This document shows positions 34,598 through 42,712 of a DNA stretch of 64,000 nt, in pieces. The first letter of the stretch is position 1. Every line of letters starts with the position of its first letter. The position numbers and the translations under genes were made by a program. The notes below the pieces were generated by a model. That model saw only the letters and a program-made list of their open reading frames with translations, did not search any database and was not told where the DNA came from. Source of the stretch: Streptomyces sp. Ag109_O5-1 (lineage in GTDB: Bacteria > Actinomycetota > Actinomycetes > Streptomycetales > Streptomycetaceae); contig NZ_RKQF01000001.1 of NCBI RefSeq assembly GCF_003814875.1, forward strand, positions 7,688,001-7,752,000, written 5' to 3'.

Positions 34598-35917
34598 TCA
34601 GGTGTGCGGAGCCGTGGCGTCCGCGACAGGTGTACGAGCCTTCTGGGTGCCGCCGGCCGTGAGCTGCTCGCGCGGGGACAGCAGCGGGGCCGCCATCGCC
34701 GTCGTCACGAGGGCCATGATCACCAGCATGGTGAACATCCGGCCGTCCAGGACTCCGAGGCTCACGGCGGCGTTGAGGATGATGAGTTCGGTCAGACCGC
34801 GGGTGTTCATCAGCACGCCCAGGTCCTTGGCCTCGCGCCAGGACAGACCGGACAGCCGGGCCGGGACGATGGCGCCGAGCAGCTTGCCCGCGCAGGCCAC
34901 GCCGATGACCAGGACCAGGGCCAGGCAGTCGGTGGCGGTCAGCGCACCGAGGTCGACCCCGAGACCCGTGACGATGAAGAACACCGGGAGCAGCACGAGA
35001 CTGGCGTTGTCCAGCGGCCGGCGCAGATGCGCGGCGAGCACCCGGCGGGGCTCACGCGGCATCACGAAGCCGAACAGGAACGCGCCGAAGATCTGGTGGA
35101 TGCCGATCCACGAGGTCAGCCACGACGAGGCGAACACGCCCGCGCACAACACGGCCAGCAGCAGGTTCCAGCGCTCCATGGCGGCCCACCGCCACACCAG
35201 CCGGGCCACCAGCGGCCGTACCACCAGGAACATCAGCGCGATGTAGCCGACGCTGTACATCCCGATCCGGGCCAGCCCGCCCAGGTCGCCGTCCGAGGTG
35301 ACCAGGGCCGACACATACGCCAGCAGACACCAGGCCAGCACGTCGTCGATGGCGGCACTGCCCAGTGACAGCGAGCCCAGCCGGGTCTCCGTCAGCCCGT
35401 TCTCGGTCAGGATCCGGGCCAGCACCGGGAACGCCGTGATCGACATGGCGGTGCCCAGGAAGGTGGCGAAGGCGACGAAGGAGATGTGGTGTCCGGCCAC
35501 GGTGTCGTGGCTCGGGTACAGCACGACCGCCGCGGCCACGCCCAGCCCGAAGGCGAGCGCGATCGACGACAGCGAGACAGCGGCCGCCAGGCGCGCGTAC
35601 GGCCGGATCAGCTGCCGTTCGAACTCCCAGCCGACCACGAACATGAACAGCACCAGGCCGACCTGGGAGACCGCCGACAGGAACGGCCGCACGTCGGTGG
35701 GGAACAGATGCTGTGTCAGGTGTCCGGGGAAGAGACCGAGGACACTGGGTCCGAGCACGATGCCGGCCAGGATCTCGCCGATCACCTTGGGCTGGCCCAG
35801 CCTGCGGGCGAGCGCGCCGAGCAGGGCGCCGACCAGCAGGATCACGCCGATGTCGAGCAGCATGGTGGCGATCTGCCGGTCCTGCACCCCGGCCGCGAGG
35901 ACGGTCGGCCCGGTCAT
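34598..35917 (-). CDS. CPA2-family cation/proton antiporter
   Basis: 439 aa with 12-13 membrane segments. KefB/NapA-like features include RRLGQPKVIGEILAGIVLGPS at the N-terminus and GSAAIDDVLAWCLLAYV with the exchanger Asp pair. There is no C-terminal TrkA-N domain. Relatives occur in several antibiotic clusters and may aid self-resistance or product export. It sits between the SnoaL-like gene (ATGA overlap) and the flavin reductase. Confidence 0.9.
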   Translation of the reverse strand: MTGPTVLAAGVQDRQIATMLLDIGVILLVGALLGALARRLGQPKVIGEILAGIVLGPSVLGLFPGHLTQHLFPTDVRPFLSAVSQVGLVLFMFVVGWEFERQLIRPYARLAAAVSLSSIALAFGLGVAAAVVLYPSHDTVAGHHISFVAFATFLGTAMSITAFPVLARILTENGLTETRLGSLSLGSAAIDDVLAWCLLAYVSALVTSDGDLGGLARIGMYSVGYIALMFLVVRPLVARLVWRWAAMERWNLLLAVLCAGVFASSWLTSWIGIHQIFGAFLFGFVMPREPRRVLAAHLRRPLDNASLVLLPVFFIVTGLGVDLGALTATDCLALVLVIGVACAGKLLGAIVPARLSGLSWREAKDLGVLMNTRGLTELIILNAAVSLGVLDGRMFTMLVIMALVTTAMAAPLLSPREQLTAGGTQKARTPVADATAPHT

Positions 35918-36357
35918 CGGGTCCCCCTCGGCCGCGGTGGGGTACCGGTCGACCAGACCGCCCGGAACGACAGCTCCGTCAGCCGCCAGCCCCGCTCGGT
36001 GCGCCGGGCCTCGCCACGGGCGAGGGTGCCGGCCACGAACAGCGGATCGCCGGGGGCGTCCGGGTGGTGTACGTGGGTGGAGACCAGGTTCGCGCGCAGC
36101 ACCGCCCGCTCCCCGTCGACCAGGTCGACGACGGCGGGGGAGTTGAGGTGCTGGGTGCGCGCGAAGGCGTCGAGGGCCTGCCGGTGCCAGGCGGCGAGCC
36201 CCTCGATGCCCTCGTGCCGGCTCATCGGGAACTCGACGCGGGCGTCGGCGCTGAACAGCGCGTCCGCCCAGGCGTCGTCCAGTTTGTCGTCGTCAAGGCC
36301 CATCAGATATCGGTCCAGCAGGACACCGATTTCGGCTGAGGCCGCGTCTGAATTCAT
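35914..36357 (-). CDS. SnoaL-like (NTF2-fold) protein
   Basis: 147 aa from the ATG of MNSDAAS; a TTG 12 codons earlier is the alternative. Alpha+beta cone features: LLDRYLMGLDDDKLDDAW, LFSADARVEFP and HEGIEGLAAWHRQALDAF. NTF2-fold proteins of this group act as cyclases, hydroxylases or isomerases in aromatic polyketide pathways. It is first in the operon with the antiporter and flavin reductase. Which step it performs is not visible. Confidence 0.82.
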   Translation of the reverse strand: MNSDAASAEIGVLLDRYLMGLDDDKLDDAWADALFSADARVEFPMSRHEGIEGLAAWHRQALDAFARTQHLNSPAVVDLVDGERAVLRANLVSTHVHHPDAPGDPLFVAGTLARGEARRTERGWRLTELSFRAVWSTGTPPRPRGTR

Positions 36358-36395
36358 TACCCGAGCATCGCGCGCGGGCCAATTGGCACCCAAGT

Positions 36396-36455
36396 GCAGT
36401 TGTCGAAGACCTGACGCAGTTGCCGAAGATCTGACGCAGGCGGGGAAGACCTGAC
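36396..36455. repeat. Three 20-bp direct repeats with CTGAC core
   Basis: Three head-to-tail 20-bp units (first: GCAGTTGTCGAAGACCTGAC), each ending CTGAC, lie in the divergent gap between the SnoaL-like and JadG-like genes, 39 bp from the former's ATG and 163 bp from the latter's. Each unit spans about two helical turns, so bound protomers would line up on one face. Candidate array for an OmpR-type regulator. Confidence 0.75.
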
Positions 36456-36617
36456 AATCCGCGCGCAGTCCTGAACACGGCGGACTTCAGACAGGCGTGC
36501 GACCTTGCCATGCTGGCTCAGGAGGCACCGGCCAGGGAAATCCCGCCCGGTGCCCCATCCCTGAGATTCATCCCTGTCCCTCATCCGTGTCTTACCTCTA
36601 CCGGAAGAGAAGAGAGA

Positions 36618-37310
36618 ATGCCGAAGATCGCAGCCGACGGTAAGAACCTGACCGTGCTCAACCTGTTCTCCACCGATTCCGCCGAGAAGCAGGACAGCCT
36701 GCTCGCCGCGATGCGTGAGATCGTCGACGCCGCCACCTACGAGGGGTGGATGTCCAGCACCGTGCACAGCGGCCAGACCAAGTTCGGTACGGCCAACTTC
36801 ATCCAGTGGCGCTCCACCGAGGACCTCGAGACCCGGTACGCCGGCGAGGAGTTCAAGCACCGCACCCTGCCGCTGTTCGGTGAGATCACCACCGCGATAC
36901 GGCTGCTGCAGAACGAGGTCGTCTTCGCCCAGCAGAAGTCGGGCGTCGAGGAGACCGAGATCGGTCCGTCCCGTGACGACTACACGGTCATCGACCTGTA
37001 CGGCGTCATGGAGCCCACCCAGGACGCCCTGGTCGACGCGCTCGGTGTGTCCCAGAAGTGGCTCCAGGACGTGCCCGGCTACCGCAGCCACACCGTCCTG
37101 CGCGGCCTGCGCGGGCGCGGCATCGAGGGCAAGTGGGTCGTCGTCTACTCGCAGTGGGACAGCAAGGAGGCGTACGACGCCTTCCGCGACCAGCCGGCCG
37201 GGGAGCGCTCGGCCGACCGGCAGAAGACCGACGCCCAGGTGGACGCGCTCGCCGTCTGGCGGGACTCCAACACCTACCGCGTGGTGCACACCCGGTCGGC
37301 GGGCGAATGA
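36618..37310 (+). CDS. Two-domain ABM/anthrone-oxygenase-like enzyme (AlpJ/JadG/GilOII type)
   Basis: 230 aa behind GGAAGAGAAGAGAGA. Two consecutive antibiotic-biosynthesis-monooxygenase (ferredoxin-like) domains: about 10-100 (LTVLNLFS, FGTANFIQWRSTEDL) and 120-225 (YTVIDLYGV, GKWVVVYSQWDS). H50, Y177 and W180 fall at or one residue from positions I recall as active-site residues of AlpJ. In jadomycin, gilvocarcin and kinamycin this family opens the B ring of dehydrorabelomycin with reduced flavin. Its presence suggests a ring-opened or rearranged angucycline. Confidence 0.85.
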   Translation: MPKIAADGKNLTVLNLFSTDSAEKQDSLLAAMREIVDAATYEGWMSSTVHSGQTKFGTANFIQWRSTEDLETRYAGEEFKHRTLPLFGEITTAIRLLQNEVVFAQQKSGVEETEIGPSRDDYTVIDLYGVMEPTQDALVDALGVSQKWLQDVPGYRSHTVLRGLRGRGIEGKWVVVYSQWDSKEAYDAFRDQPAGERSADRQKTDAQVDALAVWRDSNTYRVVHTRSAGE

Positions 37311-37357
37311 CCGTCCGGGCCGCGGCCCGGGGGCGTCCGGCGTCACCGGGGAGCGGC

Positions 37358-37387
37358 CCGGCGTGGAGTGGTCCGGCGTGGAGTGGA
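37358..37387 (+). repeat. Tandem 15-bp repeat over the ribosome site
   Basis: CCGGCGTGGAGTGGT is followed directly by CCGGCGTGGAGTGGA, ending one base before the regulator's ATG. Both copies carry a GGAG ribosome-binding core, so the site is duplicated. Confidence 0.8.
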
Positions 37388-37388
37388 C

Positions 37389-38081
37389 ATGCGCGTACTA
37401 GTGATCGATCCGGATGACGGGACCGCCGAGCCGCTGGTCTGCCGCCTGGTGCGCAACGGCCACCAGGTCCGGCGGGCCCGCACCGGGCGGGCCGCGCTCG
37501 AACAGTGGGAGCAGGCCGAAGTAGTCCTGCTCGACCTGGAGTTGCCGGATCTCGACGGGCTGCGGGTGTGCGCCGAGATCCGGGCCCGGGGCAGTACGCC
37601 ACTGATCACCTTCACCAGCCGGGACACCGAGATGGACCGGGTGCTGAGCCTGCGGTCGGGTGCGGACGACTGCCTGGTGAAGCCGTACGGGTTCCGGGAG
37701 CTGATCGCCCGGATGAACGCGGTGGCGCGCCGGGTCGCCCCCGGCGGGGACGCGGCCGGCGTGTCCTGCGGGGCGCTGCGGCTGGACCCCGGAGCACGTG
37801 CGGCATGGGTCGGCGACCTCCCGCTGGAGCTGACCCGCAAGGAGTTCGACATCCTGCTGCTCCTGGCCTCGGCACCGGAGACCGTGGTCTCCCGCCGGGA
37901 CCTGATCGCCAGGGTGTGGACGGACGAGTGGGCCATCTCCACCCGTACCGTCGACACACATGTCAGCGCCCTGCGCGCCAAGCTGGGCGACGGCTGGATC
38001 GTCACGGTCCGCGGCGTCGGCTACCGCCTGGAGGACGCCGCCCCGACCCACGCGGGCACCGGCGGACTGGACACCACCTGA
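37389..38081 (+). CDS. Atypical OmpR-family response regulator (JadR1-like)
   Basis: 230 aa. Receiver domain (1-115) with phospho-acceptor Asp at 49 (VVLLDLELPDLDG) and the Lys in CLVKPYGFREL. The acidic pocket reads D7-P8-D9, so the second acidic residue is lost. The winged-helix DNA-binding domain ends with STRTVDTHVSALRAKLG and VRGVGYRL. JadR1-type regulators of angucycline clusters likewise lack a normal pocket and bind pathway products instead of being phosphorylated. No kinase gene is near. Follows the JadG-like gene by 78 bp and converges with a TetR gene at a shared terminator. Confidence 0.9.
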   Translation: MRVLVIDPDDGTAEPLVCRLVRNGHQVRRARTGRAALEQWEQAEVVLLDLELPDLDGLRVCAEIRARGSTPLITFTSRDTEMDRVLSLRSGADDCLVKPYGFRELIARMNAVARRVAPGGDAAGVSCGALRLDPGARAAWVGDLPLELTRKEFDILLLLASAPETVVSRRDLIARVWTDEWAISTRTVDTHVSALRAKLGDGWIVTVRGVGYRLEDAAPTHAGTGGLDTT

Positions 38082-38277
38082 CCCGCACCCCCCGGGCGCG
38101 ACGACGGGCCCGGGCGGCGGGCGCTCGTGCGGTGGGGTGGGCGTTCGGGTGGTCGGGGTGTCGTCGGGTGAGTGGCCGTCGGGTGAACCGGGCGACGGGG
38201 ACGGGTGTTCGGCTTTGTGCGCAGTGGAACCGCGGCCTGAAGTCGCCCCTGTTCCGGGTGTACCGGGAGCAGACCGG

Positions 38278-38312
38278 GGTGCCGGTTTCGAGAGCCGTGC
38301 GAAACCGGCACC
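38278..38312. terminator. Bidirectional terminator
   Basis: GGTGCCGGTTTCG / CGAAACCGGCACC, 13-bp perfect stem with a 9-nt loop between the convergent regulator genes. Confidence 0.82.
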
Positions 38313-38315
38313 GGG

Positions 38316-39125
38316 TCAGGCGGAGCTGTCCTCCCCCTCCGGGACGGCTCCGTTCCCCGCTTCCGTAGCGCCCGCTCCTGTCGTGCCCTCCGCGAAGACG
38401 CCGGCCTCCGGCAGCGCGTCGGTCTCCGAGATGCCCCCGCTCCCCTCGTCGAGCGGCTCCGGCTGCCCGTCGAGCACCGCGTCACGGGAGGCCAGCAGGC
38501 GTTCCGCCCGGTCCGGGGCGAGGTCGAGCGTGGGCAGTATCTGCGGCATCGCGATGCTGGGCAGCAGATGCCGGAACATGACGATCGCCCGGCGCATCAG
38601 GTCCTTGCGCTCGCACAGGACCTGGGACGTCCACTGGATGCCGGTGAAGGAGCCCGCGAGCAGCTCCGCCGTCTCCGCCGGGTCGACGTGCGGCAGCAAC
38701 TCCCCCCGGTCGCGCGCCTCGACGAGAACCTCGGTCAGCCGGTCCGCCCAGGACTGGAACGGCGTGCCGTGGAACGGGTTGTCGCTGTCCACCCCTTCGT
38801 TCCACTGGTCCATCGCCAGACCCACGCTCGCTCGGGTCAGCGGGTCGTTCTGCAGCAGGTAGGCGAAGAGCAGCCCCTGGTCGGCGAGTTCCTGCAGTCT
38901 CGTCCGCTGTGCGGGCAGCGGCCCGAGGTCCAGCTGCGCCGCTATGACTCCATGGGCGAGCTCCTCCTTGGAGGAGAAGTGGAAGTACAGGGCCCCCTTC
39001 GTGACGCCGGCTCGGGCGATGATCTCCGTGATGGTCGCCGTGGTGTAGCCGCGTTCGTCGAACACCGCGGCGGCGGCCAGCAGGATCGACTCGCGGGTCT
39101 GGATTGCTCGTGCTTGTCGTGCCAT
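38316..39125 (-). CDS. TetR-family gamma-butyrolactone receptor
   Basis: 269 aa. The HTH (ARAIQTRESILLAAAAVFDE, then ITEIIARAGVTKGALYFHFS) is that of ArpA/ScbR receptors. The ligand domain includes LQELADQGLLFAYLLQNDPLTRASVGLAMDQ and FTGIQWTSQVLCERKDL. Receptors are usually about 215-235 aa; this one has an extra acidic, Gly/Glu-rich tail of about 55 residues. It is divergent from the afsA homologue across a region with an ARE-like site and two CTGAC repeats, the usual genetic pairing of synthase and receptor. Confidence 0.92.
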   Translation of the reverse strand: MARQARAIQTRESILLAAAAVFDERGYTTATITEIIARAGVTKGALYFHFSSKEELAHGVIAAQLDLGPLPAQRTRLQELADQGLLFAYLLQNDPLTRASVGLAMDQWNEGVDSDNPFHGTPFQSWADRLTEVLVEARDRGELLPHVDPAETAELLAGSFTGIQWTSQVLCERKDLMRRAIVMFRHLLPSIAMPQILPTLDLAPDRAERLLASRDAVLDGQPEPLDEGSGGISETDALPEAGVFAEGTTGAGATEAGNGAVPEGEDSSA

Positions 39126-39146
39126 GGCCTCGGTGCCTGTTTCTAT

Positions 39147-39162
39147 GTCAGAGCTTGGTCAG
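39147..39162 (-). promoter_or_regulatory. CTGAC direct repeat, 11-bp spacing
   Basis: On the minus strand CCTGACCAAGC is followed by TCTGAC, the two CTGAC motifs being 11 bp apart. It sits 22-37 bp before the TetR start codon. Confidence 0.45.
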
Positions 39163-39173
39163 GTCGCCCCACA

Positions 39174-39197
39174 AAGAGAACCGGACTGCCAGTCTTT
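39174..39197. promoter_or_regulatory. ARE-like butyrolactone-receptor operator
   Basis: AAGAGAACCG-N8-CA-GTCTTT matches most fixed positions of the ARE consensus as I recall it (AAACCG, GTWTNT) and contains the palindrome GACTGCCAGTC. It lies in the divergent tetR/afsA promoter region. Confidence 0.5.
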
Positions 39198-39246
39198 TGT
39201 CGAGAGGGGGAACGATCCCCGCACTCATCGACCCTGGGGGCAAACC

Positions 39247-40533
39247 ATGTCTGACTGTGACATACGTGTAATGGACCGGTTAGTCGCTACTCATGGTGGT
39301 ACGGAACCGGCTCCGAGCCGGCCCGACTCCCCTGCCACGGCCGCTGCGGCGACCCTGACGGCACCCGCATCATCGCAGCTCAACACCATTGAACCGGCAT
39401 CCGGCACCGCTTCTGTCGGGACCCTGGAACACCACGACGGACCGAGCTGTCGCAACAACGGGCAGAGTTCCCCGATCAACGGGCAGAGCGGTCCGATCAA
39501 AGGCCAGAACCTGCTGCTCGACGCCGCGAACATCGCTTCCCCGCCCGGTTTCCGGACCGACGCGCCGGTTCTGATACCGGACCATGACACCCCAGTCCAC
39601 CGGCCCGGCCCCGCCGCACCGTGTCACCCCGCCGAGGGCAGGGCCACACCCGAGCTGTGTCACCGCCCGTACGTCGAGGACCGCTTCCCGGTGGAGTGGC
39701 TGCGGCTCTCCGAACACCGCTTCCTCGTCTCGGTGGAGTGGCCCGTCGCGCACCGCTTCTTCGCTCCGCTGCCCGACGGCCGCCAGGACCCGATGCTGGT
39801 GGCCGAGACCACCCGGCAGGCGACGATGATGCTCGCGCACGCGGCGTTCGGGGTGCCGGTCGGCGACCAGTTCGTGATGCGCGAGATCGGATACACGCTG
39901 GAGACACCCGACTTCACCGTCGCGGGCGCCTCGGGCCCGATCGAGGTCGTGGTCGACTGCTCCGACGTCCGGCTGCGCGCCGGACGCCTCGTCAGCATGC
40001 GGGTCGACCTGCGCTTCCAGCGCCTGGGCCGGCTGCTCGCCACCAGCATCGGCGTCCTCGTCGTCACCTCGGCTCGCGTCTACGGCAGACTGCGGGGCGA
40101 GCGGATGTCCGCCGTCGGCCGTCCGGTGCCGTTGCTGCCGGCCGTGCCGCCGCACGAGGCGGGCCGTACCGACCGCAGGGACGTCGTCCTCGCCCTCTCC
40201 AAGCACCGCCCCGGCTGGCGGCTGCGCCTGGACACCACGCACCCCACCCTCTTCGCCCGCGCCAACGACCACGTCCCCGGGATGGTGCTCCTCGAAGCCG
40301 CCCGGCAGGCGGCCGCCGTACTCACACCCGGGCATGTCTTCCACCCGGTGTCGCTGCGGGTCACCTTCCAGAAGTACTGCGAACTGACCGAACCCTGCTG
40401 GATTCTGGCCCGGCACGACAGCTGCCCGGAGCAGGGGGCCGTGCTGCGGGTGGAGGGGCTGCAGCAGGGGCCGCAAGGGGACGAACCCGTCTTCGCCGCG
40501 ACGCTGGGCGGCACGGTGCGGGGCAGAAGGTGA
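39247..40533 (+). CDS. AfsA-like gamma-butyrolactone synthase
   Basis: 428 aa from an ATG behind GGGGGCAAACC. Two AfsA hot-dog repeats: about 137-240 (CHRPYVEDRFPVEWLRLS, FVMREIGYTLETPDF) and about 310-428 (RDVVLALSKHRPGWRLRLD, HVFHPVSLRVTFQKYC). AfsA couples a beta-ketoacyl chain to dihydroxyacetone phosphate, the first step of autoregulator synthesis. Known members are about 300 aa; the first ~135 residues here are low-complexity (NNGQSSPINGQSGPIKG) and a later start cannot be excluded. A TTA codon at 39280-39282 makes translation bldA-dependent if this start is right. Likely partner of JadW1 type. Confidence 0.9.
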   Translation: MSDCDIRVMDRLVATHGGTEPAPSRPDSPATAAAATLTAPASSQLNTIEPASGTASVGTLEHHDGPSCRNNGQSSPINGQSGPIKGQNLLLDAANIASPPGFRTDAPVLIPDHDTPVHRPGPAAPCHPAEGRATPELCHRPYVEDRFPVEWLRLSEHRFLVSVEWPVAHRFFAPLPDGRQDPMLVAETTRQATMMLAHAAFGVPVGDQFVMREIGYTLETPDFTVAGASGPIEVVVDCSDVRLRAGRLVSMRVDLRFQRLGRLLATSIGVLVVTSARVYGRLRGERMSAVGRPVPLLPAVPPHEAGRTDRRDVVLALSKHRPGWRLRLDTTHPTLFARANDHVPGMVLLEAARQAAAVLTPGHVFHPVSLRVTFQKYCELTEPCWILARHDSCPEQGAVLRVEGLQQGPQGDEPVFAATLGGTVRGRR

Positions 40534-41564
40534 GCCCGCTCGTCCTGGTGACGGGATCCGGCGGATTCGTCGGCGGTCATGCGGCGGCCGCGGCCCACGT
40601 CGCGGGGGACGTCCGGTTGCGGCTGCTGGTCCGCAAGCCGCCGCCCGGAACCGGCACACCGGTCGGCCACGGCCGAGGGGACCGGACCGGCCATGTACGG
40701 CGGGACCGGACCGACTACGTACGGGGGGACCTCACCGACCCCGCCTCGCTCCGTGGCGTCTGCGACGGCGTGGACGCGGTCGTTCACTGCGCCTCCCAGG
40801 TCGGCGGCGATCCCGGGCAGTTGCGCAGGGTCAACGACCTGGGTACCCGCGCGCTGGTCGAGGAGGCCCGGCGGGCCGGAGTCGGGCGGTTCGTGTACCT
40901 GAGCACGGCGGCCGTGCTCGGGCGGGGTCCGTTCCACGGGGTCCGTCCCGGGGAGGTGCCGATCGCGCCGCTCTCGGACACCAGCCGCACCCGGGCGGCA
41001 GCCGAGCGGCACGTCCTCGCGGCGGGCGGCACCGTGCTGCGGCCCCATCTGGTGTACGGGGTCGGGGACCGCTGGGTGGTTCCCGGACTGCTGGCGCTGT
41101 TAAGGCAGTTGGGGGCGCGCCCGCACGGCTGGGGCGGCCGGCAGTCGATGATCGACGCCGGGACCCTGGGGCGCGTGCTGATGGCGGCCGCGCTCTCGCC
41201 GACGGCGCTCGCCGGCCGGGTCCGCTTCGTCAACCACCCGGATCCGGTGCCGGGTTCACTGCTGGTGTCGTCGGTGGCCGACCTGTACGGCCTCCTTCCG
41301 GCGGCCGTGCCCGGCATCCCGGCCGAGACCGCGTCGGCCCGGGTCCGCGCCGACCGGACGGCCCGCCACCACCTGGAACTGCTGGCGGCGGACCACTGGT
41401 TCGCCGACGACCGGGTCTGGACCGACCTGGGCTGCGACCCCGGCGCGGGGTTCGCCGAGCGGCTGCCCCGGTACGCCGACTGGTACCGGAGCCGACGGCC
41501 GGTCCCGGATCACAGCGGCCCCTTGGCCGCCGTCTCCACGCCGGCCGCCTCGGCCGGTTCGTAG
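40530..41564 (+). CDS. NAD-dependent epimerase/dehydratase-like enzyme beside afsA
   Basis: 344 aa from GTG overlapping the afsA stop (GTGA). Extended-SDR loop VTGSGGFVGGHAA, then DAVVHCASQVGG and FVYLSTAAVLG. At the usual YxxxK position the sequence is TSRTRAAAERHV, so the catalytic Tyr and Lys appear replaced. It is co-translated with the synthase and may act in butyrolactone/butenolide formation, as accessory enzymes do beside other afsA genes. TTA codon at 41100-41102. Its last 55 bp overlap the convergent TetR gene. Confidence 0.83.
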   Translation: MSPLVLVTGSGGFVGGHAAAAAHVAGDVRLRLLVRKPPPGTGTPVGHGRGDRTGHVRRDRTDYVRGDLTDPASLRGVCDGVDAVVHCASQVGGDPGQLRRVNDLGTRALVEEARRAGVGRFVYLSTAAVLGRGPFHGVRPGEVPIAPLSDTSRTRAAAERHVLAAGGTVLRPHLVYGVGDRWVVPGLLALLRQLGARPHGWGGRQSMIDAGTLGRVLMAAALSPTALAGRVRFVNHPDPVPGSLLVSSVADLYGLLPAAVPGIPAETASARVRADRTARHHLELLAADHWFADDRVWTDLGCDPGAGFAERLPRYADWYRSRRPVPDHSGPLAAVSTPAASAGS

Positions 41565-42238
41565 GGCAGGTAACGGGACGCGGTCACCGCGTAGTCCACC
41601 AGATCGGTGGTTCCGCCGGGGTTCAGCTCGCCGAGCACGTGCGGCGCGGCGAGCCCCGGCAGGAAGCCCTGCCAGAACCCGGTGAAGGCTCCCCGGGTCT
41701 GCTCTCCGGTACGTCCCTTGATGAGCACTCCCATACCGGTCGTGGCCGCGACGATGGCACAGGTCAGCGGCTGCGGCTGGATCTGCTCCCGGAGCGAGCC
41801 CCGTTCTTCCGCGCGGTCCAGCAGCCGCCGCAGACAGGCGTGCCAGGCGTGGATGAACTGCTGCCGCCCGCCGCGCGGCCACTCCGTGTCCAGCCTGAAC
41901 CCGGACCGGGCCACCACGTCCCAGGACAGCAACTGGCCGAGCGTGTGCGATATGTCGACGAGTGACTGCAGCGGCTCGCCGTTCTTCTCGTACGGGATCA
42001 GGGCGGCGCGCCACAGGATCCCGCGCGCCTCGTTCACGACCGTCCGGGCCAGGTCCTCCTTGTTGGCGAAGTGGAAGTGCAGCGCCCCGGTGCTCATTCT
42101 GGCGTGGGCGCTGATGTCCGCCAGCCTGGCCGACGCGTAGCCCTCGCGGTCGAAGACCTCCGCCGCCGACTTCAGCATCAGTCGGCGGGTGCGGGTCGCC
42201 CTCTCCTGTTGGTGTCCCACCTGCCTGCATCCTTCCAT
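41510..42238 (-). CDS. TetR-family pseudo-receptor (JadR2/ScbR2-like)
   Basis: 242 aa; a GTG six codons in (VGHQQERATR) is an alternative start. The HTH is RTRRLMLKSAAEVFDREGY with LADISAHARMSTGALHFHFANKE. The long ligand domain contains GFRLDTEWPRGGRQQFIHAWH and CAIVAATTGMGVLIKG. It resembles pseudo-receptors that do not make a lactone response but bind antibiotics and repress pathway activators such as jadR1. An ARE operator overlaps its promoter. It converges on the epimerase-like gene with an overlap. Confidence 0.9.
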   Translation of the reverse strand: MEGCRQVGHQQERATRTRRLMLKSAAEVFDREGYASARLADISAHARMSTGALHFHFANKEDLARTVVNEARGILWRAALIPYEKNGEPLQSLVDISHTLGQLLSWDVVARSGFRLDTEWPRGGRQQFIHAWHACLRRLLDRAEERGSLREQIQPQPLTCAIVAATTGMGVLIKGRTGEQTRGAFTGFWQGFLPGLAAPHVLGELNPGGTTDLVDYAVTASRYLPYEPAEAAGVETAAKGPL

Positions 42239-42250
42239 CCCGCGATCCAG

Positions 42251-42273
42251 AGAACAGACTTGACGGTCTGTTT
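42251..42273 (-). promoter_or_regulatory. ARE operator at TetR pseudo-receptor promoter
   Basis: AACAGAC-N6-GTCTGTT is a perfect 7-bp inverted repeat. Read with flanks it fits the ARE consensus WACNNACYNNNCGGTTTKTTT with one mismatch in the right half (CGGTCTGTTT). A TATAAA on the minus strand overlaps its edge, so binding would cover the -10 and start site: autorepression. Confidence 0.75.
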
Positions 42274-42712
42274 ATAGCGGCTCCGTGTCCAGCTCGCGTC
42301 GGGAGGGTCTGTTCGACCCGGAACCCGCGCTGTCGACACTCCGTCAATACTGCCCAGAAGATCACGCTTTTCCACATCTTGGCCAGAGTGAATGCCGGGT
42401 GGAAGCGGGGAATCGGACAGTCAAAAACGTTTCGGAAGGTCTACCAACGCCTGCGGCGCCGCGCAACGCATATACGCATGGTCGTGCCGGCGCATGCCGG
42501 GCGATCAAGGCGAGTTGGTTGACGCCAAGAACAAACCGCCGCCCCCGTCAGTGGCCTCAGAAACGGAACTCGCGATCCCAAGTCTGCAGTTGGCAAGATC
42601 CCTAAGAGTGATGTTGATTACGTTTTGACATGGATCTCGAACCAGGACTCGTGCCTAACTACCGTAAACCGGACTGAGGATGTGACGGAGTGTAAGTTTA
42701 CTCAGTCTTTTT
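42274..42712. other. Gene-free divergent region between the TetR gene and the second OmpR-type regulator
   Basis: No convincing coding sequence. Base composition is less GC-rich than the flanks, typical of a long Streptomyces regulatory region. It holds an inverted repeat GACTGAG-N22-CTCAGTC (42672-42707) followed by seven T residues just before the -35 box of the regulator. Confidence 0.6.

Noticed and set aside
42672..42707. GACTGAG-N22-CTCAGTC plus T-tract as a terminator or attenuator
   Set aside because: Stem of only 7 bp with a 22-nt loop is weak, and it lies before the promoter rather than after a gene.
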